64,000 nucleotides of DNA from Pseudomonas koreensis (GCF_024169245.1 NZ_JALJWP010000001.1:5875501-5939500), one strand, 5' to 3'; positions 1 through 10,523 are shown, counted from the stretch's first letter. The notes: generated from the sequence alone by a model not told the origin. Numbers and translations are program-made.

Positions 1-693
1 ACCGAACAGTTCAAGCTGCGCAAAGGGCCGCTGTTCACCAATCTGCTGCTGGCCGATGAGATCAACCGCGCCCCGGCGAAAACCCAGGCAGCGCTGCTCG
101 AAGCCATGCAGGAGCGTCAGGTCACGCTCGAAGGTCGCGCCCTGCCGATCGCGCAACCGTTCATGGTGTTGGCCACACAGAATCCGATCGAGCAGGAAGG
201 CACCTATCCGCTGCCGGAAGCCGAACTCGACCGTTTCATGCTCAAGGTGCGCATGGATTATCCCGATGCCGATCAGGAACTGAACATGGTCCGTCAGGTG
301 TGTCGCTCGAGCCGCGCCGACATGCTTGATGTGCAACCGCTGCGAACGGTATTGCAGGCTAGGGACGTGCAAGCCCTGCAAAGGATTGCCAGTGACTTGC
401 CGCTGGACGATCAGGTGCTCGATTACGCCGTGCGCCTGGCGCGCGGCACGCGCACCTGGCCGGGGCTGACCCTGGGCGCCGGCCCCCGTGCCTCGATTGC
501 CCTGGTGCGTTGCGCCCGCGCCCGCGCCTTGTTGCGTGGTGGCGAGTTCGTGATTCCCGACGACATCAAGGGTTGCGCGCTGGCCGTGCTGCGTCATCGC
601 GTGCGCATTGCTCCGGAGCTGGATATCGAGGGTCTGCAGGTCGATCAGGTGCTGCAACAACTGCTCGACCAGATTCCGGCGCCGCGTCTGTGA
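1..693 (+). CDS. MoxR-family AAA+ ATPase, 5' end outside window
   Basis: The reading frame is open from the first base, so only the C-terminal 230 residues are visible. It is a MoxR-type AAA+ ATPase, a chaperone-like family thought to help mature or assemble partner proteins, often with DUF58 and von Willebrand A proteins. Visible motifs are the Walker B region (LLADEINRAPAKTQAALLEA), the sensor-1 region (ATQNPIEQEGTYPLPEAELD) and a sensor-2 arginine in GAGPRAS. The Walker A loop lies upstream of the window. The DUF58 gene follows after 58 bp, the usual MoxR-DUF58 pairing. From memory this pair is PA4322-PA4323 in P. aeruginosa. An ATG at 106 is internal and is not the start. Confidence 0.93.
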   Translation, partial: TEQFKLRKGPLFTNLLLADEINRAPAKTQAALLEAMQERQVTLEGRALPIAQPFMVLATQNPIEQEGTYPLPEAELDRFMLKVRMDYPDADQELNMVRQVCRSSRADMLDVQPLRTVLQARDVQALQRIASDLPLDDQVLDYAVRLARGTRTWPGLTLGAGPRASIALVRCARARALLRGGEFVIPDDIKGCALAVLRHRVRIAPELDIEGLQVDQVLQQLLDQIPAPRL

Positions 694-701
694 CGATCAT
701 G

Positions 702-742
702 AAAAGATCAAAAGATCGCAGCCTTCGGCGGCTCCCACAGGG
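702..742. repeat. single REP-like unit (gatcgcagccttcgg type)
   Basis: The spacer between moxR and the DUF58 gene contains one copy of the motif gatcgcagccttcgg followed by a gctcc core. The same motif occurs as inverted pairs near 17952, 42240, 43861 and 56465. Here only one arm is present, and it runs into the ribosome-binding site of the next gene. Confidence 0.6.
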
Positions 743-751
743 AGCGGAGGC

Positions 752-2080
752 ATGAAGCCGTCGAAACTGCTGTTGATCTGGCTGGCATTGCTGCTGGCTG
801 TCGGCATTGCGCTGGGCACGTTGCGCGCATTGGAAATCAACATCCCGGCAAGCCTGATGTCGATCAACTGGGGACTGCTGCTGGCGCTGTTGGCCCTGGC
901 CGCGCTCGATGCCCTGCGCCTGCAACGTCTGCCAACACCGCGCATCACCCGGCAGATGCCCGGCAGTCTGGCGCTTGGCCGCTGGGGTGAAGTGCGTCTG
1001 GAAGTCGACCATGACTTCAACGAGCCGATCCACATTGAACTGTTCGACCATCCGCCGGAAGGCCTGAGTTTTGAAAACCTGCCGCTGTTGATTGAATTGC
1101 AACCCGGCCGGCGCAGCCTGCCCGGTTATCGATTGCGCCCGCTCAAGCGCGGTCATTTCAGCTTTGCTCACTGCGAAGTCAACCTGCCCAGCCCCTTGGG
1201 CTTATGGTCAGGCAAACGCCTGCTCAGCGTCAGCGACGAGACCCGCGTCTACCCGGATTTCGCCCGGCTCTACGGCGGTCAGTTGCGCGCTGTGGACAAC
1301 TGGCTCAGCCAGCTCGGCGTACGCCAGCGGCAACGTCGCGGACAGGGTCAGGAATTCCATCAGTTGCGCGAATTCCGTGAGGGCGACAGCCTGCGTCAGA
1401 TCGACTGGAAAGCCACCGCCCGTCAACGCACGCCGATTGCCCGCGAGTATCAGGACGAGCGCGACCAGCAAATCACCTTCCTGCTCGACTGCGGCCGACG
1501 CATGCGCAGCCAGGACGATGAACTCTCGCATTTCGACCACGCGCTCAATGCCTGCCTCTTGCTCAGTTATGTGGCGTTGCGTCAGGGCGATGCGGTGGGA
1601 TTGAGTACGTTTGCCGATGATCAACCGCGCCATGTCGTGCCAGTCAAAGGCAGCGGGCAACTGAACATGCTGCTCAACGCGGTTTACGACCTCGACAGCA
1701 CGCAGCGTCCGGCTGATTACCAGGCCGCCGTCAACCAACTGCTGACGCGACAAAAGCGCCGGGCGCTGGTAGTGCTGGTGACAAACTTGCGCGATGACGA
1801 TGATCAACTGCTCGGCGCGGTCAAACGCCTGAGCGCGCAACACCGGGTGCTGGTGGCGAGCCTGCGCGAGGAAGCGCTGGATACGTTACGCCAGACGCCA
1901 GTGCGAACACTGCCCGAAGCATTGGCCTACTGCGGCACGGTGAATTATTTGAATGAACGGGTAGAACTCCATGAGCAGTTGAATGCTCATGGAGTTGTCG
2001 TGATGGATGTTCGGCCCGGGGAGTTCGGGGCCGCGTTGGTGAGCCGCTATCTTGACTGGAAAAAGTCCGCGACGCTCTAG
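752..2080 (+). CDS. DUF58 domain protein
   Basis: A 442-residue protein with two N-terminal hydrophobic segments (about residues 5-25 and 35-55), then a DUF58 domain. The family signature is clear around residues 200-245: an REFREGD stretch, then IDWKATAR, then DERDQQITFLLDCG, where a vWA-like fold begins. The function is not established. DUF58 proteins are usually membrane-bound partners of MoxR ATPases, and that gene lies directly upstream. The ATG at 752 is chosen because GGAGCGGAGG lies just before it; a longer frame from 608 would overlap moxR and has no reason to be used. The gene converges on the Ig-repeat gene with only 13 bp between stops. Confidence 0.9.
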   Translation: MKPSKLLLIWLALLLAVGIALGTLRALEINIPASLMSINWGLLLALLALAALDALRLQRLPTPRITRQMPGSLALGRWGEVRLEVDHDFNEPIHIELFDHPPEGLSFENLPLLIELQPGRRSLPGYRLRPLKRGHFSFAHCEVNLPSPLGLWSGKRLLSVSDETRVYPDFARLYGGQLRAVDNWLSQLGVRQRQRRGQGQEFHQLREFREGDSLRQIDWKATARQRTPIAREYQDERDQQITFLLDCGRRMRSQDDELSHFDHALNACLLLSYVALRQGDAVGLSTFADDQPRHVVPVKGSGQLNMLLNAVYDLDSTQRPADYQAAVNQLLTRQKRRALVVLVTNLRDDDDQLLGAVKRLSAQHRVLVASLREEALDTLRQTPVRTLPEALAYCGTVNYLNERVELHEQLNAHGVVVMDVRPGEFGAALVSRYLDWKKSATL

Positions 2081-2093
2081 CGCGACCGCACAC

Positions 2094-5000
2094 TCAGACT
2101 ACGACCAGAGTCAATGACGTCTGGGTTGTTCCCACAGGGTTTTTCACGCTTGCCCTGACAACAACCGAGCCAGTTTCACCCGGTGCAAAAACCACCTTCG
2201 ACCATCCCTTGTCATCGCTGACAGTCCCTCTCAACGGAACATCATCAACGGTCCAGAGCACGCTCATATCGACCACTGGCTCGGTCAGGTTTTTAACGAC
2301 CTGCACTGCAATCGTCACAGGCTTGCCCACTTGACCGATAAGGGGCGATGCATAAATGGAACGCAAGATAACGCTAGGTCGGGCTACCACATTGATCTTT
2401 GCCAGGGAAATCGTGCCCGGATTCAGCCAGGCCTCGAGATCAAATTCCCCGACTTCAGCAGCCAGAAATGATGCCGGAGCGATCCCGTACTCGTCGGAAA
2501 TCGATGTGGGCAGCGAATTTCCGGCGTATCGCCAATTGACCGGCAGGTTTGTTACGGGTGTGCCTTGCGGGTTGAGTTTCACCACTGCCCAGGCATTCAC
2601 CTCGTCTGCACGATAGATCATTGCCCTGTCGCAACTGAGCGATTCAATCACCGGCACTTGCCCGGTATAGGTCAATACAGCCATATCCCAACCGGCCAGC
2701 CCGCCTTCAACGGTCGCTGACAGAACGCCGTCACTCAAACCCATGAAAGTCCAGTCGGCAATACCCTCGTCATCGGTCACCGAGCTCACTACATGCCCGG
2801 CAAACTCCCACGTCACGGGCACTCCGGCCAAAGGCTGTCCGGTCAATGCAGAAGTCACTCTGGCTTTCGCATGCACCCGGGGTTCGTCGGGAGGCTGCCG
2901 GGCGTCGGACGGTTCATAAAGCTCTGCGATCTGCCTCGGTTGGGCGAGGACAAGATCCAACGCAATCGAGGCCGAACTGCCAGCATCGCCAACTGTTGCG
3001 ATGACCTGACTGGAACCTGGAGTTGTGGGAACAAAGCGTACTGTTGCCCTCCCGTAAAAATCGGTCTCGGCGTTCAAAGCGCCAAGGTCAGGGTGGGTAA
3101 ATGTCACCAGCATCCCTGCCATGGGTTTTGCACTGATGGACGACACGACCTGGATCGTCTCTTCAAAGACATCTCCCCAAAGAAGCTGCGAATCGGCATT
3201 GCTGGCTGTCAGGCCGATTTTTATTACCCGCGAACCTGAACCCTGCGACATCGCATTGGCCGGCGAAAGCCGTGCCAGCCGTTCGGCGCAGAGCCGCAAG
3301 GCAAAACTGCCGTCCGTAAAATCTCCCGCGCGCAACCCGAACCTCGCCATTCCATTCGTGACGACCTGCGCCATGCCCAGCTCTGGCTGATAGCTATTGC
3401 CCAGTACCGCGGGCGCAGTGCCGGTATGCCCCATACGTACGGTCTGCCCGTTAAACCCTTCCGGGAAAAACGCCACGATACTGTGCCTGCCTTTGCGACG
3501 CGGGAATCCGGTTGTGTCACCCCAGACCTGACTGGTCTGACCATCGAAACTGACCTTGACTCGCGGCCAGAGATCTTCTGCCAACGCTTTGAAGCTGGCG
3601 CTTCTGTGCTCTGAGGTAGTGTCGTAGAGACTGAGCAAAGTCGCCTGCACCGTATGCATCTCGGTGCTCACGGGAAGCACGGCGAAGCCGGAGTTACCAT
3701 CGCTGTCCGTGTTGACCACTACAGGGGCTGCGCCTGAGTGCCATGTGACCGGTACATCGGCAACTGCCTCCCCGGTAAAACGCGACACCACATTAGCCCA
3801 TGTCCAGGCCTGATCGAGATCCACTACCGGATCCACCGGTGATTCCAGTATGGAATTGAAACTCAAGGCGTTATGTCCCAGATCCATGGGTGTGACGGGG
3901 GCGAGGAATGCCAATTGAGGCAGGTTCACAGCGAGCGCAAAGTCACCCGCTTTTTTGCTGTTGCGGAAGTCGAGTTGCCAGAAAGCACCCTCTGCACCCA
4001 GCGGTTGAGATTGCGCCAGGGGCGGACGCACGTCCGCGTTCAATTCTTCGGCAGGCGTTCCCGACCACTCCAGCGCTGTTGACAGGCCCACCAGCGGGCT
4101 CAGCTCATTGAGCCAGACGGTGAACTGATGATCCGCACCGAGGCAGGGATAGAGCGTCTGCCCATCGAGTGCTGCCGTTACGCGGTCCAGCCTGACGCCA
4201 AGCTCCCGAGTCAGGTCTGCATTGACGAATCGCCCGCACAACTCGCGATCATCTGCAACAGCATCAGCGCGCAGACGCAACTCAAAGGGTCTGCTCAGAC
4301 TTTCGGCGGCGCTGGAGGACAGGTTCCATGTCAATCCATCAGCCCCCAGCGGGAAAAAAATGCCCGGGTCAGCCGGGTTCAGACCGATCAGCGGATCGCC
4401 CTCTCGCCAATCCAGACTGATGCGTTTGGTGTCGACCCATGGGCTGCCCTCAACAGGGGTGACCTTCAGCACATGTGTCTGTCCATGCCGGCACACCAGA
4501 CCGATGGTTTGGAGATCCACTGCTTCGTCATCCAGAGTGACCTTCACATGCTCCTTCCAGACATTGGTCGCGATCGCCTTCACGACGAATTCCATCTCGC
4601 TCGGCTCGGCATCTTCATGAGCCTTGATGGTGGCAGTCACACGATGGTCTCCCGCAGCGCCAGGCTGATGGCTATGACTGGCCCAGCCACCGGTACCTGT
4701 CAGGGTCTTCGTCACACTCCCATCCGGCTCCGTCCAGAACACCAGTGCTCCCTCGACCGGGCCACCGGTTGCTGATCCCATCTTGTGCAGCACCTGCACC
4801 CACATTCGTGCGCTGTCGTTTTCATCCACCACACAAATCCTGTCAGGCCCTCGCACCTCACCAGGTTCAACGACATTGCGCGCCAGCAACATGGGTTTGG
4901 CAGGCGAGCTTTCCAACAGATGCGCAGAGGTCAACCGCAGAGAAAACTGGCCATCGTCTCTGTCCTCGTTATCAAATCGATACTCAAGCAGTCCATCCGA

Positions 5001-6398
5001 GCCTATACGAGCGGCTGTTTCAAGCGGTGGCGTGACAGAAACTCCCAGCTTCTCGGCAGGGTCGCCACTCCAGCGCAACGTCACGTCTGTGTCCCACAGT
5101 TCCTCGGGGAAGCGGATTTGCAAACGATAGGTCGTTCCGCGATTGGGATAGCCTTTCTGATCCCACGGCCGCTCATCTCCATCTCCAATGATCGTGCGGA
5201 TCTCTTTCAACGGGTCGGTCGCCAGCACCTTGACTTCAAAGGCCTGACTCACTGCGCCGCTGGCGTAGTAGAGACTTTCGACCGACGCTTGGATCTGCAC
5301 ATCGCCGGCCGCGCTCGGTTGTTGTTCAAACCAGGCCCAGCCCTCACGATCGGTCGGCGTCGCGGTTTTTGCGCCCGTGCCGTCTACCGTCCAGGTGACT
5401 GTTTTACCCTCCAGCGCCTCGTCGGTGTAATACGAACCGACGCGGACGCCAACCCTGATGGATTGGCCATACTCCATTACCACGTAATGCGCCGCCTCTT
5501 GCAGTTGAATGAACTTGAGACGGTGGTCACCCAGTGAGACCGGAATATCCAGCACGGGGGAGTTGAACTCGTTCGCTAACTGCAGAGTGAGAAGATAGGG
5601 AGGGTCCCCGTCAAGTTCCGGGCAAACGAGACTCCAGGTATCATCCAGCGGTTTATCCCTGCCCCAATCCGGATCGGCGACAATTGCGCCCTGTGGGTTG
5701 TTCCTGATGTTCAAGGACGCCCGAGTACCCTGCCAGGCATCATCCTGCGCATGGATGCATTTGAAGCGGTGCGCAGTCGAACCCAGCGCGCCCAGACAAA
5801 GAGGCAAGACGCGCGCCAGTGGCAATTGCTCCCCGTCCAGTTGCAACGTCAACACGTGCGCCGCCGGCAAATGCAACTGCAGGTTGATCCGGGTGATACG
5901 CAACGAGGAGAAGTAGTCGCCCTCTTTGTTGAGCGGACTGATGGCGTGGACTTTCAGAACGTGCGTATCCAACAGCGGCAGTGTCACATCCACTTCGTAC
6001 GTGTGTGGCCGGAACAGCCGAGGCAGACCATCGCGCTGGCGCTGGAGGTCGGCATTGCGGTCGCGAAGTGCGCCCACGCGCAGGGGAATTTTCTGCGTAT
6101 CGGGCAGCCCGGCCACACTGAGCTCCAGGAGCCCCTCCTCATCGTGGTCCATTTCACAAAGAAAGCTGATGACATACCTGACGTCGTTGCTGGCACTTTT
6201 GAATAAGGTAATTTCCTGATACGCGGAAGACCCGTCGAGAGCGGACAGGATATTCAGGCGCTCACCACTTTCAAATTGCTCGGCCTTGGTCACGACATAA
6301 GCCGGGTTGACCGGCCCTCTTTTCCACTCTCGCAGGCTCTGAGAGAAGTCGCCGTTGAGAATCAGATTGCGCTCGGCTCGAATCCCGGGTTTAAGCAT
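2094..6398 (-). CDS. giant Ig-like (Big-1 type) repeat protein of the Tc toxin operon
   Basis: A 1434-residue protein. The N-terminal part looks like a carbohydrate-binding or galactose-binding-like beta domain (NLILNGDFSQSLREW near residue 10). The rest is a chain of about seven Big-1-like immunoglobulin modules of roughly 100-200 residues, each with the pattern V-x-W ... D-x-x-G-x-A ... A-x-V, for example near the ends GTVSDDKGWSKVVF and VSSVTDDEGIADWTF. No signal peptide or membrane anchor is seen. The start at 6398 is preferred over 6434 because AACGGAG lies 8 nt upstream; it overlaps the TcaB-like stop by 8 bp, implying translational coupling. Context suggests a role with the Tc toxin, perhaps host-surface binding or scaffolding; that is inference. 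Function unknown. Confidence 0.85.
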   Translation of the reverse strand: MLKPGIRAERNLILNGDFSQSLREWKRGPVNPAYVVTKAEQFESGERLNILSALDGSSAYQEITLFKSASNDVRYVISFLCEMDHDEEGLLELSVAGLPDTQKIPLRVGALRDRNADLQRQRDGLPRLFRPHTYEVDVTLPLLDTHVLKVHAISPLNKEGDYFSSLRITRINLQLHLPAAHVLTLQLDGEQLPLARVLPLCLGALGSTAHRFKCIHAQDDAWQGTRASLNIRNNPQGAIVADPDWGRDKPLDDTWSLVCPELDGDPPYLLTLQLANEFNSPVLDIPVSLGDHRLKFIQLQEAAHYVVMEYGQSIRVGVRVGSYYTDEALEGKTVTWTVDGTGAKTATPTDREGWAWFEQQPSAAGDVQIQASVESLYYASGAVSQAFEVKVLATDPLKEIRTIIGDGDERPWDQKGYPNRGTTYRLQIRFPEELWDTDVTLRWSGDPAEKLGVSVTPPLETAARIGSDGLLEYRFDNEDRDDGQFSLRLTSAHLLESSPAKPMLLARNVVEPGEVRGPDRICVVDENDSARMWVQVLHKMGSATGGPVEGALVFWTEPDGSVTKTLTGTGGWASHSHQPGAAGDHRVTATIKAHEDAEPSEMEFVVKAIATNVWKEHVKVTLDDEAVDLQTIGLVCRHGQTHVLKVTPVEGSPWVDTKRISLDWREGDPLIGLNPADPGIFFPLGADGLTWNLSSSAAESLSRPFELRLRADAVADDRELCGRFVNADLTRELGVRLDRVTAALDGQTLYPCLGADHQFTVWLNELSPLVGLSTALEWSGTPAEELNADVRPPLAQSQPLGAEGAFWQLDFRNSKKAGDFALAVNLPQLAFLAPVTPMDLGHNALSFNSILESPVDPVVDLDQAWTWANVVSRFTGEAVADVPVTWHSGAAPVVVNTDSDGNSGFAVLPVSTEMHTVQATLLSLYDTTSEHRSASFKALAEDLWPRVKVSFDGQTSQVWGDTTGFPRRKGRHSIVAFFPEGFNGQTVRMGHTGTAPAVLGNSYQPELGMAQVVTNGMARFGLRAGDFTDGSFALRLCAERLARLSPANAMSQGSGSRVIKIGLTASNADSQLLWGDVFEETIQVVSSISAKPMAGMLVTFTHPDLGALNAETDFYGRATVRFVPTTPGSSQVIATVGDAGSSASIALDLVLAQPRQIAELYEPSDARQPPDEPRVHAKARVTSALTGQPLAGVPVTWEFAGHVVSSVTDDEGIADWTFMGLSDGVLSATVEGGLAGWDMAVLTYTGQVPVIESLSCDRAMIYRADEVNAWAVVKLNPQGTPVTNLPVNWRYAGNSLPTSISDEYGIAPASFLAAEVGEFDLEAWLNPGTISLAKINVVARPSVILRSIYASPLIGQVGKPVTIAVQVVKNLTEPVVDMSVLWTVDDVPLRGTVSDDKGWSKVVFAPGETGSVVVRASVKNPVGTTQTSLTLVVV

Positions 6399-9300
6399 GA
6401 TGACGGCTCCGTTCTGCATTGCGTTGCAAAGCATCCGCTTCGGCTTCTGTCACCAGATTTTCCACTGCCAGTGTGAAGGTCGGCTGACCGGCCCTGGCCG
6501 TATAGCGGATAGTGATAATGAGGTCGGTAATGGATGCAAGCACGGCAGACTGAGCCGGCTCGCCCCACCACGGAAAATGAATTTCCCAACAGGAAACGGC
6601 CCCCGAGCACTCAAAGGCGCGAAGCAGCCCCGAGTCCTGGTCTTCCATGACACGCCCATCATCAGCAACGCCTTGGGAAATGCCGATTTGCTGTCCCGAG
6701 CGCGTGTTGAATACCACATCGGCAGGCGCTGACCTGCTGTCGGGGTTATGCAGATATTCCACCGCCTGTGGCACTGGCCGGACGACGGTACGACTGCCCG
6801 TCTGGGTCAGCGTGGCCCTGAGGTTTTCGTAGGGGCCGAGCAATGCCGGACAGTCAAATTCAACCGAGCGGATCAACCGGCAGTATTCACCGGGATGGTC
6901 GCGATTGAAGTTCAACTCACTGACGCAAAAAGCGAGGCGTCCGTGAGTCTGCAGCTTTTCAAGTGCCGTCGCCCAATCGGGCGCGTCAGGCTGCCGCTCG
7001 ACGGTATCAGCGAAGAGCTGTTGCAAGGACACGGTCTTGACCCGCTCGATACGTCGCTCGAAGCTTTGCAGGTGATCGCGCTGCTCGCGCATCAGAAAGC
7101 CAGCCAACTGCTGGCCAGCCAACAAACCGTGATGCTTGTCGGACCATGCCTGGGCCAGAATCGACAGTGAATCGTAATCACCGGTTTGTGCAATGCGCGA
7201 AGCCTGAGCACTGATGCATAGACTGTAAGTTGCATCATAAGCCTGGTAGTACAACGCCTTGAGTTGTCCCAGCAACCAGTCATAAAGCTGGCTGTGCGCA
7301 GTGCGTTTCTGCAGAAAGTCGTACACCGCCAAAGACTGACGATTGGTTTGCAAGACCAATTGCAAACTGGCTTGGGCAGCGTCCACGGCAATCACCTGCG
7401 CGTTGATCTGCTCATCCAGCGCCAGCAGTTCGGCGAGTGCCAGGTTGCGTTGCATGCCCCATTCACGGCGTCGCAGACGATAGCCCTCGGTCACCGCTCT
7501 TTTTTCCGCGTCGGCCTGCTTGCCCAAGGAAGCAATCTGCAAGCCCTGGGCGATGGCATGTAACACACCTTCAGGAAAGGCATTGCCATTGGCCAAACCA
7601 AAAACCTTGGGAATGACCGAAATCGCTCCCGCTGCAGACTGAACGGCCACCGAGCCCTGATTGAGTTCCTTGGCGGCGTGAAGGTCATCCATGACCTTGT
7701 ATTCCTCTGCCGTGACGTTTTCGTCGAACCACGCGGCGTACTCATCGGCGCGTTGCTTGACGGCGGAGTGACTTTGGCGCAAGGCCGTCAGCGTCACGTT
7801 CATCTGAGCGAGGGATTTTTCCTGAAGGGCTTTCGTCCATTCGGCTTGTTCCAGCAGATGCCTTTGTTGCAACTCCATCTGTTGCGCTGTGTCGCGCTGT
7901 TCCATGAAGCGCAGCAGTTCACTGCCGAGGTTTTGCAGCTCCTGTGCAGACCGCAGTGCAAATTCGCTGGTGACTCGCCAGCCGTAGCCGTTTATGACTG
8001 GCCGCCCCCCCATTCGCCGTGGCCCGGCGTTGTTTCCTGCCGCCAGATCACGTAACAGTTGCACAGGATCACCCGCCGGTTCATACAGCGGCAATTCGAG
8101 CGGTTTGCCATCAATGGTCAACCAATGGCGCAAGTTGTAAAGGCGCTGCCGAGGCAGTTGGATCAGCGCCAGCAAGCGATCATTGGTCGGCAGTTTGAAC
8201 GGTGGTGTCGCCAGCAGCCCCATCGCGGGTGCGAAATCAGCCGCGGGCGGTACGTCGGCAAGGGAATACACATGCGTTCTCTCGAACGCTTCCAGCGTTG
8301 GGCGCGTGCCGCTCTGGTCAATCAGCGCTCCGAGCGTCTGCGTCTGCCAATCGGTCACCGAGCGCGCCGAAGGCGGGTCGCCCATCAAGTCCTGCGCCTG
8401 CTGATAACACTCCTTGGCCAGCACCAGACTGTCCCGCGTCTGCTGGCGGTAATACCAGTCCCCTTCCTCGACCAGATTCTTGACGAACTCCATGAAGGTC
8501 AGGATCTGAAAATGCTGTGGCGCCGCATAACTGATGGCGTACGGATCATCTTCTACCAGACACTCGGGGCCGGCATTGCCGGGACTCACCAACGGCCGGC
8601 ACCGCCAGTAGTCCGGCTTGTCGCTTGGCTGCGGGGGATTTGAAACCTGTGCGGTCGCTTGCGGATCGAACACCTTGCGCCACCAGGCTTCGGCCTCGCG
8701 ATAACGATTTTCGTCGCGAAAGCGGATAGCCACCAGATGGATCAGATGGAAGAACAACTCCCAGAAGTACAGGCCATTGGCACCGTTGAAGGCTCCGTTG
8801 GGCTCATTGACCGGCCCGGCTTCCGAGGGCGGTTCAACCAGAAACTGCGTCGGCCAGTCGAGCACCGCATCGACGGAAACATTGGCGAGCCCGACCAACT
8901 GCGGACCGAACATCGAATTGAGGCGTACCCGTGGCAATGTTCCCGGCTTGTTGAAAGCCAGAAACTGCGCCGCGTCATGCCGATTCTTTTCCAGTACCGC
9001 CGGGTCGAAACCCACGATGTCGGTCATTGTCAGCACGAATTGCTTACGGCCATAGGTTGCAGAGAGCGTAGTAGCGCCGAACGTGAAGGTGATGGGGCTG
9101 GTGAATCCTCCCGATGCACGCTTGTAGATCAGCCAGTCGGTAGCCCATCCGCCACCTGTTGAATTCCTCTCCTTGGTTTGCGTCGGATCGCCATCTGAGG
9201 GAGTGCTGACCAGCGTCAAATCGAAATCGACGGAGACATCAGCCGCTGCCACCAGCGCCGTGCCATTCGCTATGCAGATCCCCCTTACAGCCAGGATGTC

Positions 9301-10491
9301 TCCCGTGGTGTGAGTCAGCAGAAAAGCATCCAGTTTGTAGAAGTCAGTCAGTGTCCCCGGCGTAGGGATCGTCGTAACCATTTTTGGCTGCGTCCGCTCA
9401 GTCAACGAATGCTGGACGGTGAGAACACTGTCGAAGCGTTGCGCCAGTTTTTCCAGCCAGCCGCCTTCATACGCAGGGAGCGGCCGAAACAACGCATCGC
9501 GCACCACTGGCGTCCGCGCTGCAGCACCGTTAAAAAACAGAATGCCAAGAAAGCCATTGGGATGACTTTCGGTCACACGGACGGTGGCAATCAAGCGGCT
9601 ACCGGCTGCAGGAGGGGCGTGGAGATCCGGAATCCTTTGCAGATTTGTTGCCGGCGACCACTCTCCGTTCTGCGATCTGAAGGCTATGTTGATGCTCACT
9701 TTGTAAGGCACATAGCCGTCCTTGCCCTGCTCCCCGAGTTTGTCTGAAAGCTCGGCCCAGACCAGACACGGCCTACCGTTCCAGAACACCGGGCGCACAT
9801 CCAGCACGGTTCCGGTGGCCCCGACATCGATTACTTCCCACTCGTTCCACGCCGCCGGATTGACGCCGGTACAGGTCGGCGTCAGTTCAATCTGCGCTTC
9901 GCGCCAAAAGTATCGGTAAGGCGCCACCCGTTCGCGGCCGATAATGAAATAGCGCCCATCCACGGCCGTAGTGCCATGCAGAAAAGCACTGATGACTTCC
10001 AGGTTGCAGATTCCTTCAAAAGACTTCAGATAGGTACGCAAAGCGATCAGTACCGAATCGGTGCTTAACCGGGTCTGGTTCAGATCGGTCATCAACGCCT
10101 GGAACAAACGAGTCGTGCGCGGCCGCGCGAACGGCGTCATGTAGTTTTCCGGGTGAACAAGGAGCGACTTCAGCGCCGACCAGTCCGAAAAGTTTCTGTA
10201 CAGCTCCCAGCGTTTCAGATCCTCGTCAGGGAACTCCGTCTTCGAATACCCCGGCTCAAGCTTGCGGTAAGCAGCGTTGATGAATTTCTGCGCGCAGCTG
10301 ATCGCCTCGGCACCCAGTGCACTGGGGACTTTTTGCGTGTCGAGCGAGTCCAGACGCAACAATTCGTTCAGATGGTCAGCGTTCTTCATGATGCTGAACC
10401 GGCCACCGCTCTCGCCAAAGTGGCCAAGGCAATACTCCGTCAGTGCAGTGCGACGTTGTTCCAGCAAATCGTTGATGATGCTTTGGCTCAT
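6391..10491 (-). CDS. TcaB-like C-terminal half of TcA toxin subunit
   Basis: A 1366-residue protein matching the C-terminal half of Tc toxin A subunits (TcaB of Photorhabdus). The N-terminus (MSQSIINDLLEQRRTALTEY) resembles TcaB. Next comes the neuraminidase-like region with FIIGRERVAPYRYFWRE near residue 200. A long alpha-helical pore-forming region follows (about 850-1150), and the C-terminal TcB-binding domain includes LGPYENLRATLTQTGS and a final IIITIRYTARAG-like stretch. TcA forms a pentameric bell that injects the TcB-TccC payload through the host membrane. The start at 10491 is chosen for its AGAAGG ribosome site; an ATG at 10527 would give an ATGA overlap with the upstream half but lacks a clear site. 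The A subunit is split into two genes here, unlike single-chain TcdA. Confidence 0.93.
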   Translation of the reverse strand: MSQSIINDLLEQRRTALTEYCLGHFGESGGRFSIMKNADHLNELLRLDSLDTQKVPSALGAEAISCAQKFINAAYRKLEPGYSKTEFPDEDLKRWELYRNFSDWSALKSLLVHPENYMTPFARPRTTRLFQALMTDLNQTRLSTDSVLIALRTYLKSFEGICNLEVISAFLHGTTAVDGRYFIIGRERVAPYRYFWREAQIELTPTCTGVNPAAWNEWEVIDVGATGTVLDVRPVFWNGRPCLVWAELSDKLGEQGKDGYVPYKVSINIAFRSQNGEWSPATNLQRIPDLHAPPAAGSRLIATVRVTESHPNGFLGILFFNGAAARTPVVRDALFRPLPAYEGGWLEKLAQRFDSVLTVQHSLTERTQPKMVTTIPTPGTLTDFYKLDAFLLTHTTGDILAVRGICIANGTALVAAADVSVDFDLTLVSTPSDGDPTQTKERNSTGGGWATDWLIYKRASGGFTSPITFTFGATTLSATYGRKQFVLTMTDIVGFDPAVLEKNRHDAAQFLAFNKPGTLPRVRLNSMFGPQLVGLANVSVDAVLDWPTQFLVEPPSEAGPVNEPNGAFNGANGLYFWELFFHLIHLVAIRFRDENRYREAEAWWRKVFDPQATAQVSNPPQPSDKPDYWRCRPLVSPGNAGPECLVEDDPYAISYAAPQHFQILTFMEFVKNLVEEGDWYYRQQTRDSLVLAKECYQQAQDLMGDPPSARSVTDWQTQTLGALIDQSGTRPTLEAFERTHVYSLADVPPAADFAPAMGLLATPPFKLPTNDRLLALIQLPRQRLYNLRHWLTIDGKPLELPLYEPAGDPVQLLRDLAAGNNAGPRRMGGRPVINGYGWRVTSEFALRSAQELQNLGSELLRFMEQRDTAQQMELQQRHLLEQAEWTKALQEKSLAQMNVTLTALRQSHSAVKQRADEYAAWFDENVTAEEYKVMDDLHAAKELNQGSVAVQSAAGAISVIPKVFGLANGNAFPEGVLHAIAQGLQIASLGKQADAEKRAVTEGYRLRRREWGMQRNLALAELLALDEQINAQVIAVDAAQASLQLVLQTNRQSLAVYDFLQKRTAHSQLYDWLLGQLKALYYQAYDATYSLCISAQASRIAQTGDYDSLSILAQAWSDKHHGLLAGQQLAGFLMREQRDHLQSFERRIERVKTVSLQQLFADTVERQPDAPDWATALEKLQTHGRLAFCVSELNFNRDHPGEYCRLIRSVEFDCPALLGPYENLRATLTQTGSRTVVRPVPQAVEYLHNPDSRSAPADVVFNTRSGQQIGISQGVADDGRVMEDQDSGLLRAFECSGAVSCWEIHFPWWGEPAQSAVLASITDLIITIRYTARAGQPTFTLAVENLVTEAEADALQRNAERSRHHA

Positions 10492-10523
10492 GATCTTCAC
10501 CTTCTGGTGGGGCGGCGCAAACG

